Of a stretch of 13,744 bases of DNA, positions 1 through 8,064 are shown piece after piece. Origin of the DNA: CAYVQZ01 sp964453435. Its GTDB lineage: Bacteria; Abyssobacteria; SURF-5. Location: positions 1 to 13,744 of the forward strand of contig CAYVQZ010000086.1 in NCBI GenBank assembly GCA_964453435.1. Reading direction: 5' to 3'. Under the pieces are notes generated by a model. That model saw only the letters and a program-made list of their open reading frames with translations, was not told where the DNA came from and searched no databases. The position numbers were made by a program, and so were the translations under genes. The stretch's first letter is position 1. Every line of letters starts with the position of its first letter.

Positions 1-27
1 GTAGTCCCCCGTGTTCTTGCTCACCGA

Positions 28-60
28 CAAAGAAAAGGCCCCGTTCGTCGCAACGGGGCC
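28..60 (-). terminator. Intrinsic terminator of the subtilase gene
   Basis: A perfect 9-bp stem (GGCCCCGTT at 37-45, AACGGGGCC at 52-60) closes a 6-base loop. Read on the minus strand it is followed at once by TTTTCTTT. It lies 53 bases after the protease stop codon, which is the expected place for a Rho-independent terminator. A weaker imperfect hairpin (AAGCC/GGCTT arms, then TTTT) sits just before it. Confidence 0.85.
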
Positions 61-112
61 ACTAATATCATATTAAAACAACAAGCCGCTTGCCTCGATA
101 TTGGCTTACTTG

Positions 113-1672
113 TTAATTGCGACCGAATGAGACCGTGTCGGAGCCGAGCACAGTCCCGGTCCCGTCGAGCGCCTCGACCACAACCGTGTAACTGCCCGTT
201 GGCACGGGCTGCGAGGGCGGAACGGTGTAGTAGGTGTTTGCTGTGAGCGTCGACCATGTGCCCCCACCCGGCAGGCTGGCGGTGATCCGGTATCCCGCCG
301 CGCCTGTAACCGGATTCCACAGGAGCGCCATCAACGAGGTTGAACGGAATGCGACTCCCTCAGGCGGTGACAGGATGTCAAGCAAATCGGCCGATGGCGG
401 GGGAGTCGCCAGAATCCGAACCGCGTCCGTGCGCCCATATCCGTAAAATTCGTCCCAGCCGGGAACGCCTCGATCAATGACACCTGCTTGCAGTATAGAC
501 TTGACCTGCCAGTTCCTGATGCCCGGGTAGGTGGAATAGAGAAGCGCCGCCAGTCCTGCCACATGGGGCGTCGCCATCGAGGTGCCCGACCACATGGCCG
601 ATTCGTACGTTCCACCCGGAACCGTTGACAGGATGGTCACGCCCGGTGCGCTGACCTCAACGAACTCGTTGTGGGTCGAAAAGCTCGCGATGTTGTCCAG
701 GCTGTCTGTAGCTCCCACCGACATCGTGAACACGTAGGCAGCCGGATAGCTGATGGGATTCATGCCGTCGCCGTCGTTGCCCGCCGCCGCCGCAACAAAC
801 ACATTGTTGTCCCATGCATGTTTGAGGGCATTGTATTCCGTCAAACTCTTTGCTGTGCCGCCGAGACTCATATTGATGACGCTTGCGCCATTGTCTGCGG
901 CATAAATGATGCCCTCGGCTATGTCGCTCGAATAGCCGGTCCCGACCAGTCCTCCCAGCACTCGAACAGCCATGAGTTTCGACCCGGGGGCCTCTCCGGT
1001 GATTCCCTCATTGTTGTCTTGTTCGGCGGCGCATGTGCCCGACACGTGCGTGCCGTGGCCGACGTATGCATCCTCCGGAATCGGGTCTTCCGCGCCGGGG
1101 CCCGGAAACCATCCATCTCCCGCAAAGTCGTAGCCGTTGTAGTCATCAACGTATCCATTCTGGTCGTCGTCAATCCCGTTGCCGGGCGTTTCGTCTGAAT
1201 TCACCCAGAGCTGGTTCATCAGATCGGGATGGTCAAGGTCGATCCCGGTGTCCAGGACAGCTATGACCACGCCTGGGTCACCCTTCTCGAACTCCCAGTA
1301 GGATGGCATCCCAATAAGCGTCATATCCCATTGCGAACCAAACAGAGGGTCGTTCGGTTCGAAATACGCGACACGAATGTAGTCCGGTTCGGCAAATTCC
1401 ACGAACGGGTCAAGATTCAACTTGTCGACCAAGTTCAGCGCATTTTGACCCCGTGGAAACGAAAAACGGAACACTCCGATACGCGGAATGGCGCGATCGA
1501 ATTGAAGCCCTCTGGATGCGGCAAAACTCTTCACCCGGCTTGGTGACGGGACCTTCTTGAACTTCACGAGCACGTGCGAGTCCGAGAAATCGTCGGCTGC
1601 TGCTGCGCCTGTCGAAATGACCAGAACGAACCCAAGAATGAAAAAAAACGTTAACCGCAACACTCTCTTCAT
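113..1672 (-). CDS. Secreted subtilisin-like serine protease (peptidase S8)
   Basis: A 519-residue exported endopeptidase of the subtilase family. Residues 1-26 (MKRVLRL, a hydrophobic core, then TGAAAA) form a typical Sec signal peptide. Residues 30-105 look like the autoinhibitory prodomain of fervidolysin-type subtilases (HVLVKFK, FVEFAEPDY). The catalytic domain follows, with all family motifs: Asp141 in VLDTGID, His206 in GHGTHV, oxyanion Asn299 in AAAGND and Ser365 in SGTSMATPH. An Asp/Asn-rich stretch at about 158-175 (NGIDDDQNGYVDD) is likely a calcium-binding loop. Residues from about 430 on resemble a fibronectin-III-like beta domain. No C-terminal anchor or sorting signal is visible, so release from the cell is likely. 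I chose this start because GAGGAG lies 9 bases upstream; the ATG nine codons earlier lacks such a site. The role is probably extracellular or periplasmic protein degradation; the substrate cannot be read from the sequence. Confidence 0.93.
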   Translation of the reverse strand: MKRVLRLTFFFILGFVLVISTGAAAADDFSDSHVLVKFKKVPSPSRVKSFAASRGLQFDRAIPRIGVFRFSFPRGQNALNLVDKLNLDPFVEFAEPDYIRVAYFEPNDPLFGSQWDMTLIGMPSYWEFEKGDPGVVIAVLDTGIDLDHPDLMNQLWVNSDETPGNGIDDDQNGYVDDYNGYDFAGDGWFPGPGAEDPIPEDAYVGHGTHVSGTCAAEQDNNEGITGEAPGSKLMAVRVLGGLVGTGYSSDIAEGIIYAADNGASVINMSLGGTAKSLTEYNALKHAWDNNVFVAAAAGNDGDGMNPISYPAAYVFTMSVGATDSLDNIASFSTHNEFVEVSAPGVTILSTVPGGTYESAMWSGTSMATPHVAGLAALLYSTYPGIRNWQVKSILQAGVIDRGVPGWDEFYGYGRTDAVRILATPPPSADLLDILSPPEGVAFRSTSLMALLWNPVTGAAGYRITASLPGGGTWSTLTANTYYTVPPSQPVPTGSYTVVVEALDGTGTVLGSDTVSFGRN

Positions 1673-1726
1673 CTTCTTGTTCTCCTCAATTGCTTCCAAA
1701 TGTTCCGTTATGAAATATCCCGCTCG

Positions 1727-1747
1727 TTTGATAAGGCTTTATCCAAA
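1727..1747. repeat. Imperfect inverted repeat overlapping the candidate -10 box
   Basis: Arms TTTGATAA (1727-1734) and TTATCCAAA (1739-1747) are complementary apart from one extra base and are separated by GGCT. The element covers the tentative -10 box of the protease promoter, where an operator could lie. That role is inference from position only. Confidence 0.4.
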
Positions 1748-1765
1748 CAATGGATGAACTGCCAA
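1736..1765 (-). promoter_or_regulatory. Candidate promoter of the subtilase gene
   Basis: On the minus strand TTGGCA (1760-1765) is followed after 18 bases by TAAAGC (1736-1741). This would start the transcript about 55 bases before the protease ATG. The -35 box matches the consensus at 5 of 6 bases, the -10 box only at 3 of 6, so this is a tentative call. Confidence 0.3.
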
Positions 1766-2236
1766 CATGAGAAACCCTTGGTTACAAATTCGACTTGCAC
1801 AGGTTTACCCCTATGTCTGTCCTTGCACGGCAAAGTGGGGCAGACACGGCAACACGAAAATACCGCTTCTGGGGTCGCTTTATCTAATTGGCTCAATAAG
1901 TATATTGAATAATGCCCCCATTTTGCAAGTTCTGCTATAGGCTGACGTGCTGCGGGTCGGCGGAAAAGACGTAACCTATCCCAAAACAGAGTCTTAAGTA
2001 TCCACATTTTCTTAGGGCGAAATAAGTATTTTGACCTATAAGAAAAGACCATATTCTCCTTTCGCCTCGAAAGAGCAGAAACATGTTTCTCAAGTTGTGC
2101 CGCCACGGGCCGCTGTCTCCCGGATGCTTTTTCACAAAGCGATCAACTCGCCGCCCAAATGCGCTCGTGTCGAGTTCGCGCAAAGCTCCGGTAGAAACGG
2201 CCTGTGGTTTAACTCCTCGCGCGTTCGTGTCGTTCG
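1766..2236. other. Intergenic region without a convincing gene
   Basis: This is the main part of the gap between the divergent protease and carB genes. It is more AT-rich than its flanks between about 1850 and 2060. It contains an imperfect hairpin (1815-1845) and a minus-strand reading frame of 132 codons (1708-2106) with a GTG start and a plausible GGGAGA site 9 bases upstream. That product has a Cys-rich patch (SCCRVC, LPC) but resembles no family I know, and its codon use is not like the neighbouring genes. I do not call it a gene. Confidence 0.4.
1815..1845. repeat. Imperfect hairpin in the protease-carB gap
   Basis: GTCTGTCC (1815-1822) can pair with GGGGCAGAC (1837-1845) with one bulge, around a 14-base loop. 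There is no T-tract on either side, so it is not a standard terminator. On the minus strand the heptamer TGCCGTG occurs twice here. Its function is unknown. Confidence 0.35.
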
Positions 2237-2266
2237 TTGACATTGCTGTCGCAGCCGGTCTAAGAT
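2237..2266 (+). promoter_or_regulatory. Candidate sigma70 promoter of carB
   Basis: A perfect TTGACA (2237-2242) and TAAGAT (2261-2266) are separated by 18 bases. Transcription would start near 2273, leaving a leader of about 127 bases before carB. A 6-bp inverted repeat, GTGCGA (2268-2273) and TCGCAC (2290-2295), lies at the predicted start. No T-tract or leader peptide typical of pyrimidine attenuation is visible in the leader. Confidence 0.5.
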
Positions 2267-2399
2267 AGTGCGACTTGCCTTGCAGCAGCTCGCACAATTT
2301 ATTCCGGCAATATCCATACGGTTGTGCCATGCGCATTTGCAGGCTTGGAAACAAAAGATTGAAGATACGAAGATAAGGGGAAAGGAAGGAACGGTGTAA

Positions 2400-5300
2400 A
2401 TGCCCAAACGACCCGACATCGAGAAGGTGATGATCATTGGCTCCGGCCCCATCGTCATTGGCCAGGCATGCGAGTTCGACTATTCGGGAACGCAGGCATG
2501 CAAGGCGCTGCGCAAACTCGGCTACAATATCGTCCTGGCCAATTCGAATCCGGCGACAATAATGACGGATACCGTCATGGCTGATTCGACTTACATTGAG
2601 CCTCTCACTGTCGAAGCAATGACTGACATTATTGCAAAACAGAAGCCGGATGCCCTTCTGCCGAATCTGGGGGGGCAGTCGGGCCTGAATCTCTCTTCGG
2701 AGTTGTCACGCCGGGGTATTCTCGATAAATACGGCGTCCAAATCATCGGTGTCAAGGCAGATGCCATCGAGCGCGGGGAGGACCGCCTCGCGTTCAAGCA
2801 AACGATGAATCGTCTCGGAATCGAGATGCCGAGGAGCGAAATCGCACACACCGTCGAGCAGGCGGAAAAAATCGCGGATGAAATCGGTTATCCGGTTGTC
2901 ATCCGACCGGCATACACATTGGGCGGCACCGGTGGCGGCTTTGTCTACAACCGGGAAGAGCTGCAATTGGTGGCGCATCGCGGTCTTTCGGCCAGCCTGG
3001 TTGGCCAGATACTGGTTGAGGAATCGGTTCTCGGCTGGGAAGAACTCGAGCTCGAGGTTGTACGCGATGCCAAGAACCAGATGATCACCGTGTGTTTCAT
3101 CGAAAACGTGGACGCGATGGGGGTTCACACGGGCGATTCCTTCTGCACTGCGCCCATGCTCACAATTGATTCCGAACTCCAGCAGCGATTGCAAAAACAC
3201 TCCTATGACATTGTCGAGGCCATCGAAGTCATTGGCGGAACAAACATTCAGTTTGCGCACGACCCGAAAACCGGCCGTGTTGTCGTTATCGAAATAAATC
3301 CCAGGACGTCCCGCTCCTCTGCGCTCGCGTCGAAAGCCACGGGGTTTCCCATCGCGTTTGTCTCGTCGCTGCTCGCCGGCGGGCTGACGCTGGATGAGAT
3401 TCCTTACTGGCGGGAAGGCACCCTCGAGAAGTACACGCCGTGGGGCGATTACGTTGTCGTCAAGTTCTCCCGGTGGGATTTCGAAAAATTTCAGGGCGTC
3501 GAGGATAAACTCGGCACCCAGATGCGCGCCGTCGGCGAGGTCATGAGCATCGCAAAAACTTACAAGGAAGCCCTGCAGAAGGCCATCCGCTCATTGGAGA
3601 AGGGCCGCTACGGACTGGGGTTTGCAAAGAACTTTCACGCACTCTCGCTCGAGGAGCTCCACAAACGTTTGGCGCACCCCTCGAGCGAACGGCAATTCCT
3701 GATGTATGAAGCGCTGCGAAAAGGAGCAGAGGTCGATACGCTTTATCAGAAAACCCACATAAAACCGTGGTTCATCCAGCAAATGAAAGAGCTTGTGGAG
3801 CTGGAAGAGGAGATTCTCGCATACAAAGGAAAATCTCTCCCGGATGAGCTTCTGGGCCGGGCAAAGAGGGACGGCTTTGGAGACAGGTACCTCTCGCAAC
3901 TTCTCGCTGTTCCCGAGAAGGAGCTCAGGGAAAGACGCAAAGCCCTGAACATTGTCAAAGCATATGAGCCGGTTCCCGTGAGCGGTGTCGAAAACGCGGC
4001 GTATTACTATTCCACGTTCAACGCCCCCGACAGGGTCGAAACGAGTGACAGGCGCAAGGTCATGATCCTCGGTGGCGGTCCGAACCGGATAGGGCAGGGT
4101 ATCGAGTTCGACTATTGCTGCGTGCACGCAGTTTTTGCGCTCAGGGACGAAGGATTCGAAACCATAATGGTGAACTGTAATCCCGAAACCGTGTCCACCG
4201 ACTACGACACCGCCGACAAGCTCTACTTCGAGCCGCTCACCGTCGAGGATGTTCTCGGAATATATGAGAAAGAAAAGCCCGAAGGCGTGATTGTCCAATT
4301 TGGCGGGCAGACCCCGCTAAATATCGCCAATGAACTGGCTGAAGCCGGCGTAACAATCATTGGGACAAGCCCCGAAACAATCGACCTTGCCGAGGACCGC
4401 GATCGGTTCAGGCAAATGATGCGAAAGCTCGGCATCCCCGAGCCGGAATCGGGCATGGCCAGAACCTTTGAAGAGGCGCTCGAGATCGCCAAGGAGATCG
4501 GCTATCCGCTCATCGTGCGACCGTCGTATGTGCTGGGCGGACGCGCGATGGAAATCGTTTACGACGAACAGATGCTGAAACAGTATCTCGACGCTGCGGT
4601 CGACGTCTCGCCCGAACGGCCTATCCTGATCGATAAATTTTTGCAGAACGCAATCGAGGCCGAGGCGGATGCGATCGCCGACGGGACCGACGCTTTCGTT
4701 CCGGCGGTTATGGAACATATCGAACTCGCGGGCGTTCACTCCGGCGACTCGGCCTGCGTGATTCCTCCGATAAGTATTCCGGTGAAACACCTCGAAACCA
4801 TTAACGAATACACCAGAAAAATTGCAGTCGAACTGAACGTTGTCGGCCTGATGAACATCCAATATGCCATTGCGAATGATACCGTGTATGTCCTCGAAGC
4901 GAATCCTCGGGCATCGCGAACGGTCCCTCTGGTCTCGAAAGTCTGCAATATTCAGATGGCCCGGCTCGCTACCCGGGTTATGCTGGGAAAGAAGCTTTCG
5001 GAACTCGGACTTGCACACAAGCATATCCCCCACTTTGGGGTTAAGGAATCCGTGTTTCCGTTCAACATGTTTCCCGAGGTAGACCCCGTCCTGGGACCGG
5101 AAATGCGTTCCACCGGAGAGGTGCTCGGCATGGCCGATTCTTTCGGACTGGCATTCTACAAGGCGCAAGAGGCTACCCAGCAGCGACTGCCCACGGAGGG
5201 CGGTGTTCTGCTCAGCCTGACCGACAATGAGAAGCCCGCCGGCCTCGAGGTTGCCAGGCGGTTCAAGGAACTCGGGTTCACAATCATTGCCACGAAAGGG

Positions 5301-5600
5301 ACCCATAGTTTCCTGGCAACGAACGGCGTCGAATCGAGGCCGATCGACAAGATGCATGAGGGAAGACCTAACATCGTTGATGCCATTACCAACAAGGAAA
5401 TTCAGCTTGTCATCAACACGCCGATAGGCAGGAAAGGCCAGTACGACGACTCATACATCCGAAAGGCCGCCATACGGTATAAGGTTCCATACGTAACCAC
5501 ACTTGCGGCCGCGCTGGCGGCGGCAAAAGGAATCGAAGCGTTTAAAGCGGGACGCGGCGACGTGAAGTCGTTGCAGGACTATCATGCCGGCATTCAATAA
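2400..5600 (+). CDS. carB: Carbamoyl-phosphate synthase (glutamine-hydrolysing), large subunit
   Basis: This cytosolic enzyme makes carbamoyl phosphate from bicarbonate, ammonia and two ATP, for arginine and pyrimidine synthesis. The 1066 residues match the usual length (about 1070) and align end to end with the E. coli protein as I know it. The first ATP-grasp half spans about 1-400 (GSGPIVIGQACEFDYSG at 14-30, NPRTSRSSALASKATGF at 300-316). The oligomerisation region is about 401-550. The second ATP-grasp half is about 551-930 (GGGPNRIGQGIEFDY at 558-572, VNCNPETVSTDYDTADKLYF at 591-610, EANPRASR at 833-840). The allosteric MGS-like domain is about 931-1066, with KGTHSFLATNG at 966-976. Both halves are intact. 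The ATG has AAGGAAGG about 9 bases upstream. The small subunit gene carA is not adjacent; it would supply ammonia from glutamine and must be elsewhere. Confidence 0.97.
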   Translation: MPKRPDIEKVMIIGSGPIVIGQACEFDYSGTQACKALRKLGYNIVLANSNPATIMTDTVMADSTYIEPLTVEAMTDIIAKQKPDALLPNLGGQSGLNLSSELSRRGILDKYGVQIIGVKADAIERGEDRLAFKQTMNRLGIEMPRSEIAHTVEQAEKIADEIGYPVVIRPAYTLGGTGGGFVYNREELQLVAHRGLSASLVGQILVEESVLGWEELELEVVRDAKNQMITVCFIENVDAMGVHTGDSFCTAPMLTIDSELQQRLQKHSYDIVEAIEVIGGTNIQFAHDPKTGRVVVIEINPRTSRSSALASKATGFPIAFVSSLLAGGLTLDEIPYWREGTLEKYTPWGDYVVVKFSRWDFEKFQGVEDKLGTQMRAVGEVMSIAKTYKEALQKAIRSLEKGRYGLGFAKNFHALSLEELHKRLAHPSSERQFLMYEALRKGAEVDTLYQKTHIKPWFIQQMKELVELEEEILAYKGKSLPDELLGRAKRDGFGDRYLSQLLAVPEKELRERRKALNIVKAYEPVPVSGVENAAYYYSTFNAPDRVETSDRRKVMILGGGPNRIGQGIEFDYCCVHAVFALRDEGFETIMVNCNPETVSTDYDTADKLYFEPLTVEDVLGIYEKEKPEGVIVQFGGQTPLNIANELAEAGVTIIGTSPETIDLAEDRDRFRQMMRKLGIPEPESGMARTFEEALEIAKEIGYPLIVRPSYVLGGRAMEIVYDEQMLKQYLDAAVDVSPERPILIDKFLQNAIEAEADAIADGTDAFVPAVMEHIELAGVHSGDSACVIPPISIPVKHLETINEYTRKIAVELNVVGLMNIQYAIANDTVYVLEANPRASRTVPLVSKVCNIQMARLATRVMLGKKLSELGLAHKHIPHFGVKESVFPFNMFPEVDPVLGPEMRSTGEVLGMADSFGLAFYKAQEATQQRLPTEGGVLLSLTDNEKPAGLEVARRFKELGFTIIATKGTHSFLATNGVESRPIDKMHEGRPNIVDAITNKEIQLVINTPIGRKGQYDDSYIRKAAIRYKVPYVTTLAAALAAAKGIEAFKAGRGDVKSLQDYHAGIQ

Positions 5601-5762
5601 TAGCGCCCTGAACCATAAACGCTTTCGCGAGAGATTGCGGCCCCCCGACAGTTCGTTGACATTCGCCTCGCGTACAGCGACATTGAATCCATGCGGCGCA
5701 TTTTCCACGGCGCTTCAACAAGTCCGCGAAGGACGAAGACGTTTGCCCAAACAGTAAGAGCC
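5601..5762 (+). other. Short gap between carB and the serine hydrolase gene
   Basis: These 162 bases hold no clear terminator. A perfect TTGACA is present at 5656-5661, but no acceptable -10 box lies 16-18 bases beyond it. The downstream gene may therefore be read through from carB or use an unrecognised promoter. Confidence 0.4.
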
Positions 5763-7229
5763 ATGAAAACTTCGACGAAAACAACCATGCTGGCCTTAGC
5801 GGTTGTGAGCCTTGCGTTGCTTGGCTGTATCGCATACTTCCTTCTGGCGAAGGTGGCGCCCATCGGAGCCGGTTACAAGGCCAAGATGCTGTGTTCCTAT
5901 CTGTTCATATCGGAACGCCAGCTTGAAGCGATGCTCGAAAGCGACCTGGAACCTTTCAATCCGCTGTTGGCGCTTGTTGACGCCAAGGTCGATTACGAAA
6001 ATAAATCGGTGACGGCGACAGCCTTTGGCCTGGTCACGAGGCGGGCCGTTTACCACGACTGTCTCGGATGCACGATTGTTCCGCCATCCTGGAAGGCTGA
6101 CCGGTTGCAGTTTGCCGACGCGTGTATCGACCCCGAACCAGCCGACCCCGCCACAGTCTTGTGGCCGACCGGCGACATGAATGCCGAGGCGACGTTTCCG
6201 GAAATTGACAAAGAACAACTCGAAGCTGCCTTGGACAGAGAATTCTCGGAGCCGAAACCTGAAAAGCCGCGGCGGGCGCGCGCAGTAATAGTCGTGTATC
6301 GAGGTCACATTGTCGCCGAACGTTACGCTCCTGGATTCGATAAGAACACGCCAATGCACGGATGGTCGATGACCAAGAGTATCACGAGCGCGTTGATCGG
6401 GGTGCTGGTCGGCAGGGGCGAGTTCAGTGTCACCGACCCCGCTCCCATACCCGAGTGGAGAAACCCGGATGACCCCCACAGCAAAATCACCATCGACCAC
6501 CTGCTGCGAATGAGCGCGGGATTTGATTTTCATCACGACCTGAGTCCGGTCGGGCAAAGACAACAGGCGCTGTTCGGAGCAATCGATTCAACCGAATACT
6601 CGATCAACTGCCCGCTGGAAGTCGAGCCGGGCGCCAGGTGGGAATATGCGAATGCCAATCCTCACGCGCTCTGGAGGATTATTCGCAACACGGTCGGAGA
6701 CACGGACCGGGATTACCTCACGTTTCCGCGGCGCGCGCTGTTCAACAAAATCGGGATGAGCAGCGCCATAATCGAGCCCGATCCCTACGGCAATCTCATC
6801 GGGACCTCCTTCGGCTGGGCTACCGCCAGGGACTGGGCACGCTTCGGATTGCTCTACCTCAATGACGGCGTGTGGGAGGGCAAACGCATCCTTCCCGAAG
6901 GATGGGTGGATTACACCACGACGCCCGCGCCGGCAGCGGAATACAAGCATTATGGGGCGTTGTTTTGGCTGAACGCGGGCGCAAGGGAATTCGCGGACAT
7001 TGCAGCGGAAAAAAAGGAGGGCCCAAACACGCCTCCTCTGCCAAGGCTTCCTGAAGATGCCTATTTCGCGATGGGGCACGACGGTCAGGTGGTAGCAATT
7101 ATTCCTTCACGCGACTTGGTGGTTGTGCGGCTCGGACTCAGCCGTTCCGAAGAAACGTGGAATTACGAAGGCTTCATGGCGGATATCCTCGCTGCTTTCA
7201 AAAAACCACCGCGTGATGACGCAGTATAA
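5763..7229 (+). CDS. Membrane-anchored serine hydrolase of the class C beta-lactamase superfamily
   Basis: A 488-residue protein of the SxxK acyltransferase/hydrolase superfamily (class C beta-lactamases, EstB-type esterases, 6-aminohexanoate-dimer hydrolases). A hydrophobic segment at about 8-29 follows a basic N-terminus and likely anchors the protein in the inner membrane, catalytic part outside. Residues 35-150 (CSYLFISER, LGCTIVP) match an N-terminal extension found in one subgroup. The catalytic domain runs from about 170 to 480 with nucleophile Ser202 and Lys205 in SMTK, Tyr295-Ala-Asn297, and a third motif His439-Asp-Gly441 in GHDGQ in place of the KTG of true beta-lactamases. This favours an esterase or amide hydrolase over an antibiotic-resistance enzyme; the substrate is unknown. 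I chose the ATG at 5763 because the signal anchor follows it directly; the ATG at 5691 adds 24 atypical residues. Neither has a good Shine-Dalgarno site. Confidence 0.88.
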   Translation: MKTSTKTTMLALAVVSLALLGCIAYFLLAKVAPIGAGYKAKMLCSYLFISERQLEAMLESDLEPFNPLLALVDAKVDYENKSVTATAFGLVTRRAVYHDCLGCTIVPPSWKADRLQFADACIDPEPADPATVLWPTGDMNAEATFPEIDKEQLEAALDREFSEPKPEKPRRARAVIVVYRGHIVAERYAPGFDKNTPMHGWSMTKSITSALIGVLVGRGEFSVTDPAPIPEWRNPDDPHSKITIDHLLRMSAGFDFHHDLSPVGQRQQALFGAIDSTEYSINCPLEVEPGARWEYANANPHALWRIIRNTVGDTDRDYLTFPRRALFNKIGMSSAIIEPDPYGNLIGTSFGWATARDWARFGLLYLNDGVWEGKRILPEGWVDYTTTPAPAAEYKHYGALFWLNAGAREFADIAAEKKEGPNTPPLPRLPEDAYFAMGHDGQVVAIIPSRDLVVVRLGLSRSEETWNYEGFMADILAAFKKPPRDDAV

Positions 7230-7321
7230 GCATCTTCCCGAAGCGTGTCTCGATGGATTATTCGACACAGTAATAAGATACGGAAACCTCTGGTGTTTAA
7301 TTTCTCTCCGCCAACAAGCAT

Positions 7322-7942
7322 ATGTCAAACGAATCTTCACGTCTGAACCTGGTTTTTTCATATTCCCTGCGCGGAGGCGCTGGCTTTGGTGTCGGTGGTT
7401 TGCTCGTCCTTTTTGCGGAATGGTTTTATTTCTCGAGACCCTACGAAGCGGATATTCCGTTCCACGTCCTAATCATCGCTTACTTTCTTTCCGGGGCGTG
7501 TGGCGCGGCTGTCTTGCTGTGGGAGCTTGGATCGGTGATTCGGGCAGCCGTGGGCTTTGGCTTTGGTTTCGTCGTCACCAGCTTTGCAGTCTTTTTCACG
7601 ATGCTCAGTTTGCAGGCGGCGGCAAGGCCGGAATACGGCTGGGGAGCTACTGGCTGCGGAGTCGGATTTGCGTTAGGAGGATTCATCGGGGGACTTTCGA
7701 TCCGCGGCAAGCTCGCGATCGCGGGCGCGCTCTCTTTCGGCATCGCGGGCGCCTTGTGGGGACCGCTTATGTTTTGGCAAGCATGGCCCCGTGGAGAACC
7801 GCAATCGGCATCGTTAATCGATTACATCGGTATCCTGATATTTCTGTTCCCATATTTAATCGGTGGGGCTCTGTTTGGGGCGGTTGTGGGAGCAATGATC
7901 CAGAATTATGGAGAAGCGGAAGGCTCGGAGGAGGCCGGGTGA
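7322..7942 (+). CDS. Gly-rich polytopic membrane protein of unknown function
   Basis: I do not recognise this 206-residue protein. It has about six hydrophobic segments (about 17-37, 47-68, 72-96, 107-125, 130-152, 167-193) joined by short loops, and a short acidic C-terminal tail. Glycines are dense and spaced like helix-packing motifs (GAGFGVGG, GFGFGF, GVGFALGGFIGG). It is therefore an integral inner-membrane protein, with no catalytic motif visible. It starts 92 bases after the serine hydrolase stop, on the same strand and with no terminator between, so the two are probably cotranscribed. No clear ribosome-binding site precedes the ATG. An overlapping reading frame of 280 codons in another plus frame is a shadow: it lacks the orderly hydrophobic pattern. 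Confidence 0.72.
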   Translation: MSNESSRLNLVFSYSLRGGAGFGVGGLLVLFAEWFYFSRPYEADIPFHVLIIAYFLSGACGAAVLLWELGSVIRAAVGFGFGFVVTSFAVFFTMLSLQAAARPEYGWGATGCGVGFALGGFIGGLSIRGKLAIAGALSFGIAGALWGPLMFWQAWPRGEPQSASLIDYIGILIFLFPYLIGGALFGAVVGAMIQNYGEAEGSEEAG

Positions 7943-7943
7943 A

Positions 7944-7969
7944 TCCGTCCGGAAATTTTCCGTGACGGA
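7944..7969 (+). terminator. Hairpin directly after the membrane protein stop codon
   Basis: TCCGTC-CGGAA at 7944-7954 pairs with TTCCG-(T)-GACGGA at 7958-7969, an 11-bp stem with a single bulge and a 3-base loop. It begins one base after the TGA stop. There is no T-tract, so it is either a weak intrinsic terminator or a stabilising 3' end for the hydrolase-membrane protein transcript. Confidence 0.5.
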
Positions 7970-8052
7970 AACTCATCTTCGACAACCTTCATGAAAAACC
8001 GGCGATCTGCCGCCCTTGTCCATCGGTTTCTCCGAAACGCCTCTCAATTTGG

Positions 8053-8058
8053 TATAAT
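8053..8058 (+). promoter_or_regulatory. Consensus -10 box of rnpB
   Basis: A perfect TATAAT lies 6 bases before A8065, the first base of the pairing P1 helix of the RNase P RNA, so transcript start and RNA 5' end agree. No good -35 box is seen at 16-18 bases upstream, so the promoter may rely on the -10 region. Confidence 0.75.
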
Positions 8059-8064
8059 AGTAAT

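Noticed and set aside
671..1198. Plus-strand reading frame of 175 codons inside the protease gene
   Set aside because: It lies fully antisense to a gene with intact catalytic motifs and its product resembles no family; it reflects the codon bias of the real gene.
1935..2354. Minus-strand reading frame of 139 codons in the protease-carB gap
   Set aside because: It would run across the candidate carB promoter, has no ribosome-binding site that I can see, and resembles nothing known.
4317..5357. Minus-strand reading frame of 346 codons inside carB
   Set aside because: It is antisense to the strongly conserved second half of carB, and its Arg/His-rich product has no recognisable domain.
2232..5663. 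Identical 13-mer GTTCGTTGACATT at 2232-2244 and 5651-5663
   Set aside because: Both copies lie before genes, but a few 13-base matches are expected by chance in a window this long, and the similarity does not extend further.
5691..5762. Upstream ATG that would lengthen the serine hydrolase by 24 residues
   Set aside because: The added residues are basic and atypical, no ribosome-binding site precedes it, and the signal anchor starts directly after the ATG at 5763.
5796..5828. Possible lipobox (LLGC, Cys22) in the serine hydrolase
   Set aside because: The hydrophobic segment continues past the Cys (IAYFLLA), which fits a membrane anchor better than a lipoprotein signal.
7123..7965. Plus-strand reading frame of 280 codons overlapping the hydrolase end and the membrane protein
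   Set aside because: The overlapping frame at 7322-7942 gives a clean six-helix membrane protein, while this one is Arg/Trp-rich and has no orderly pattern.
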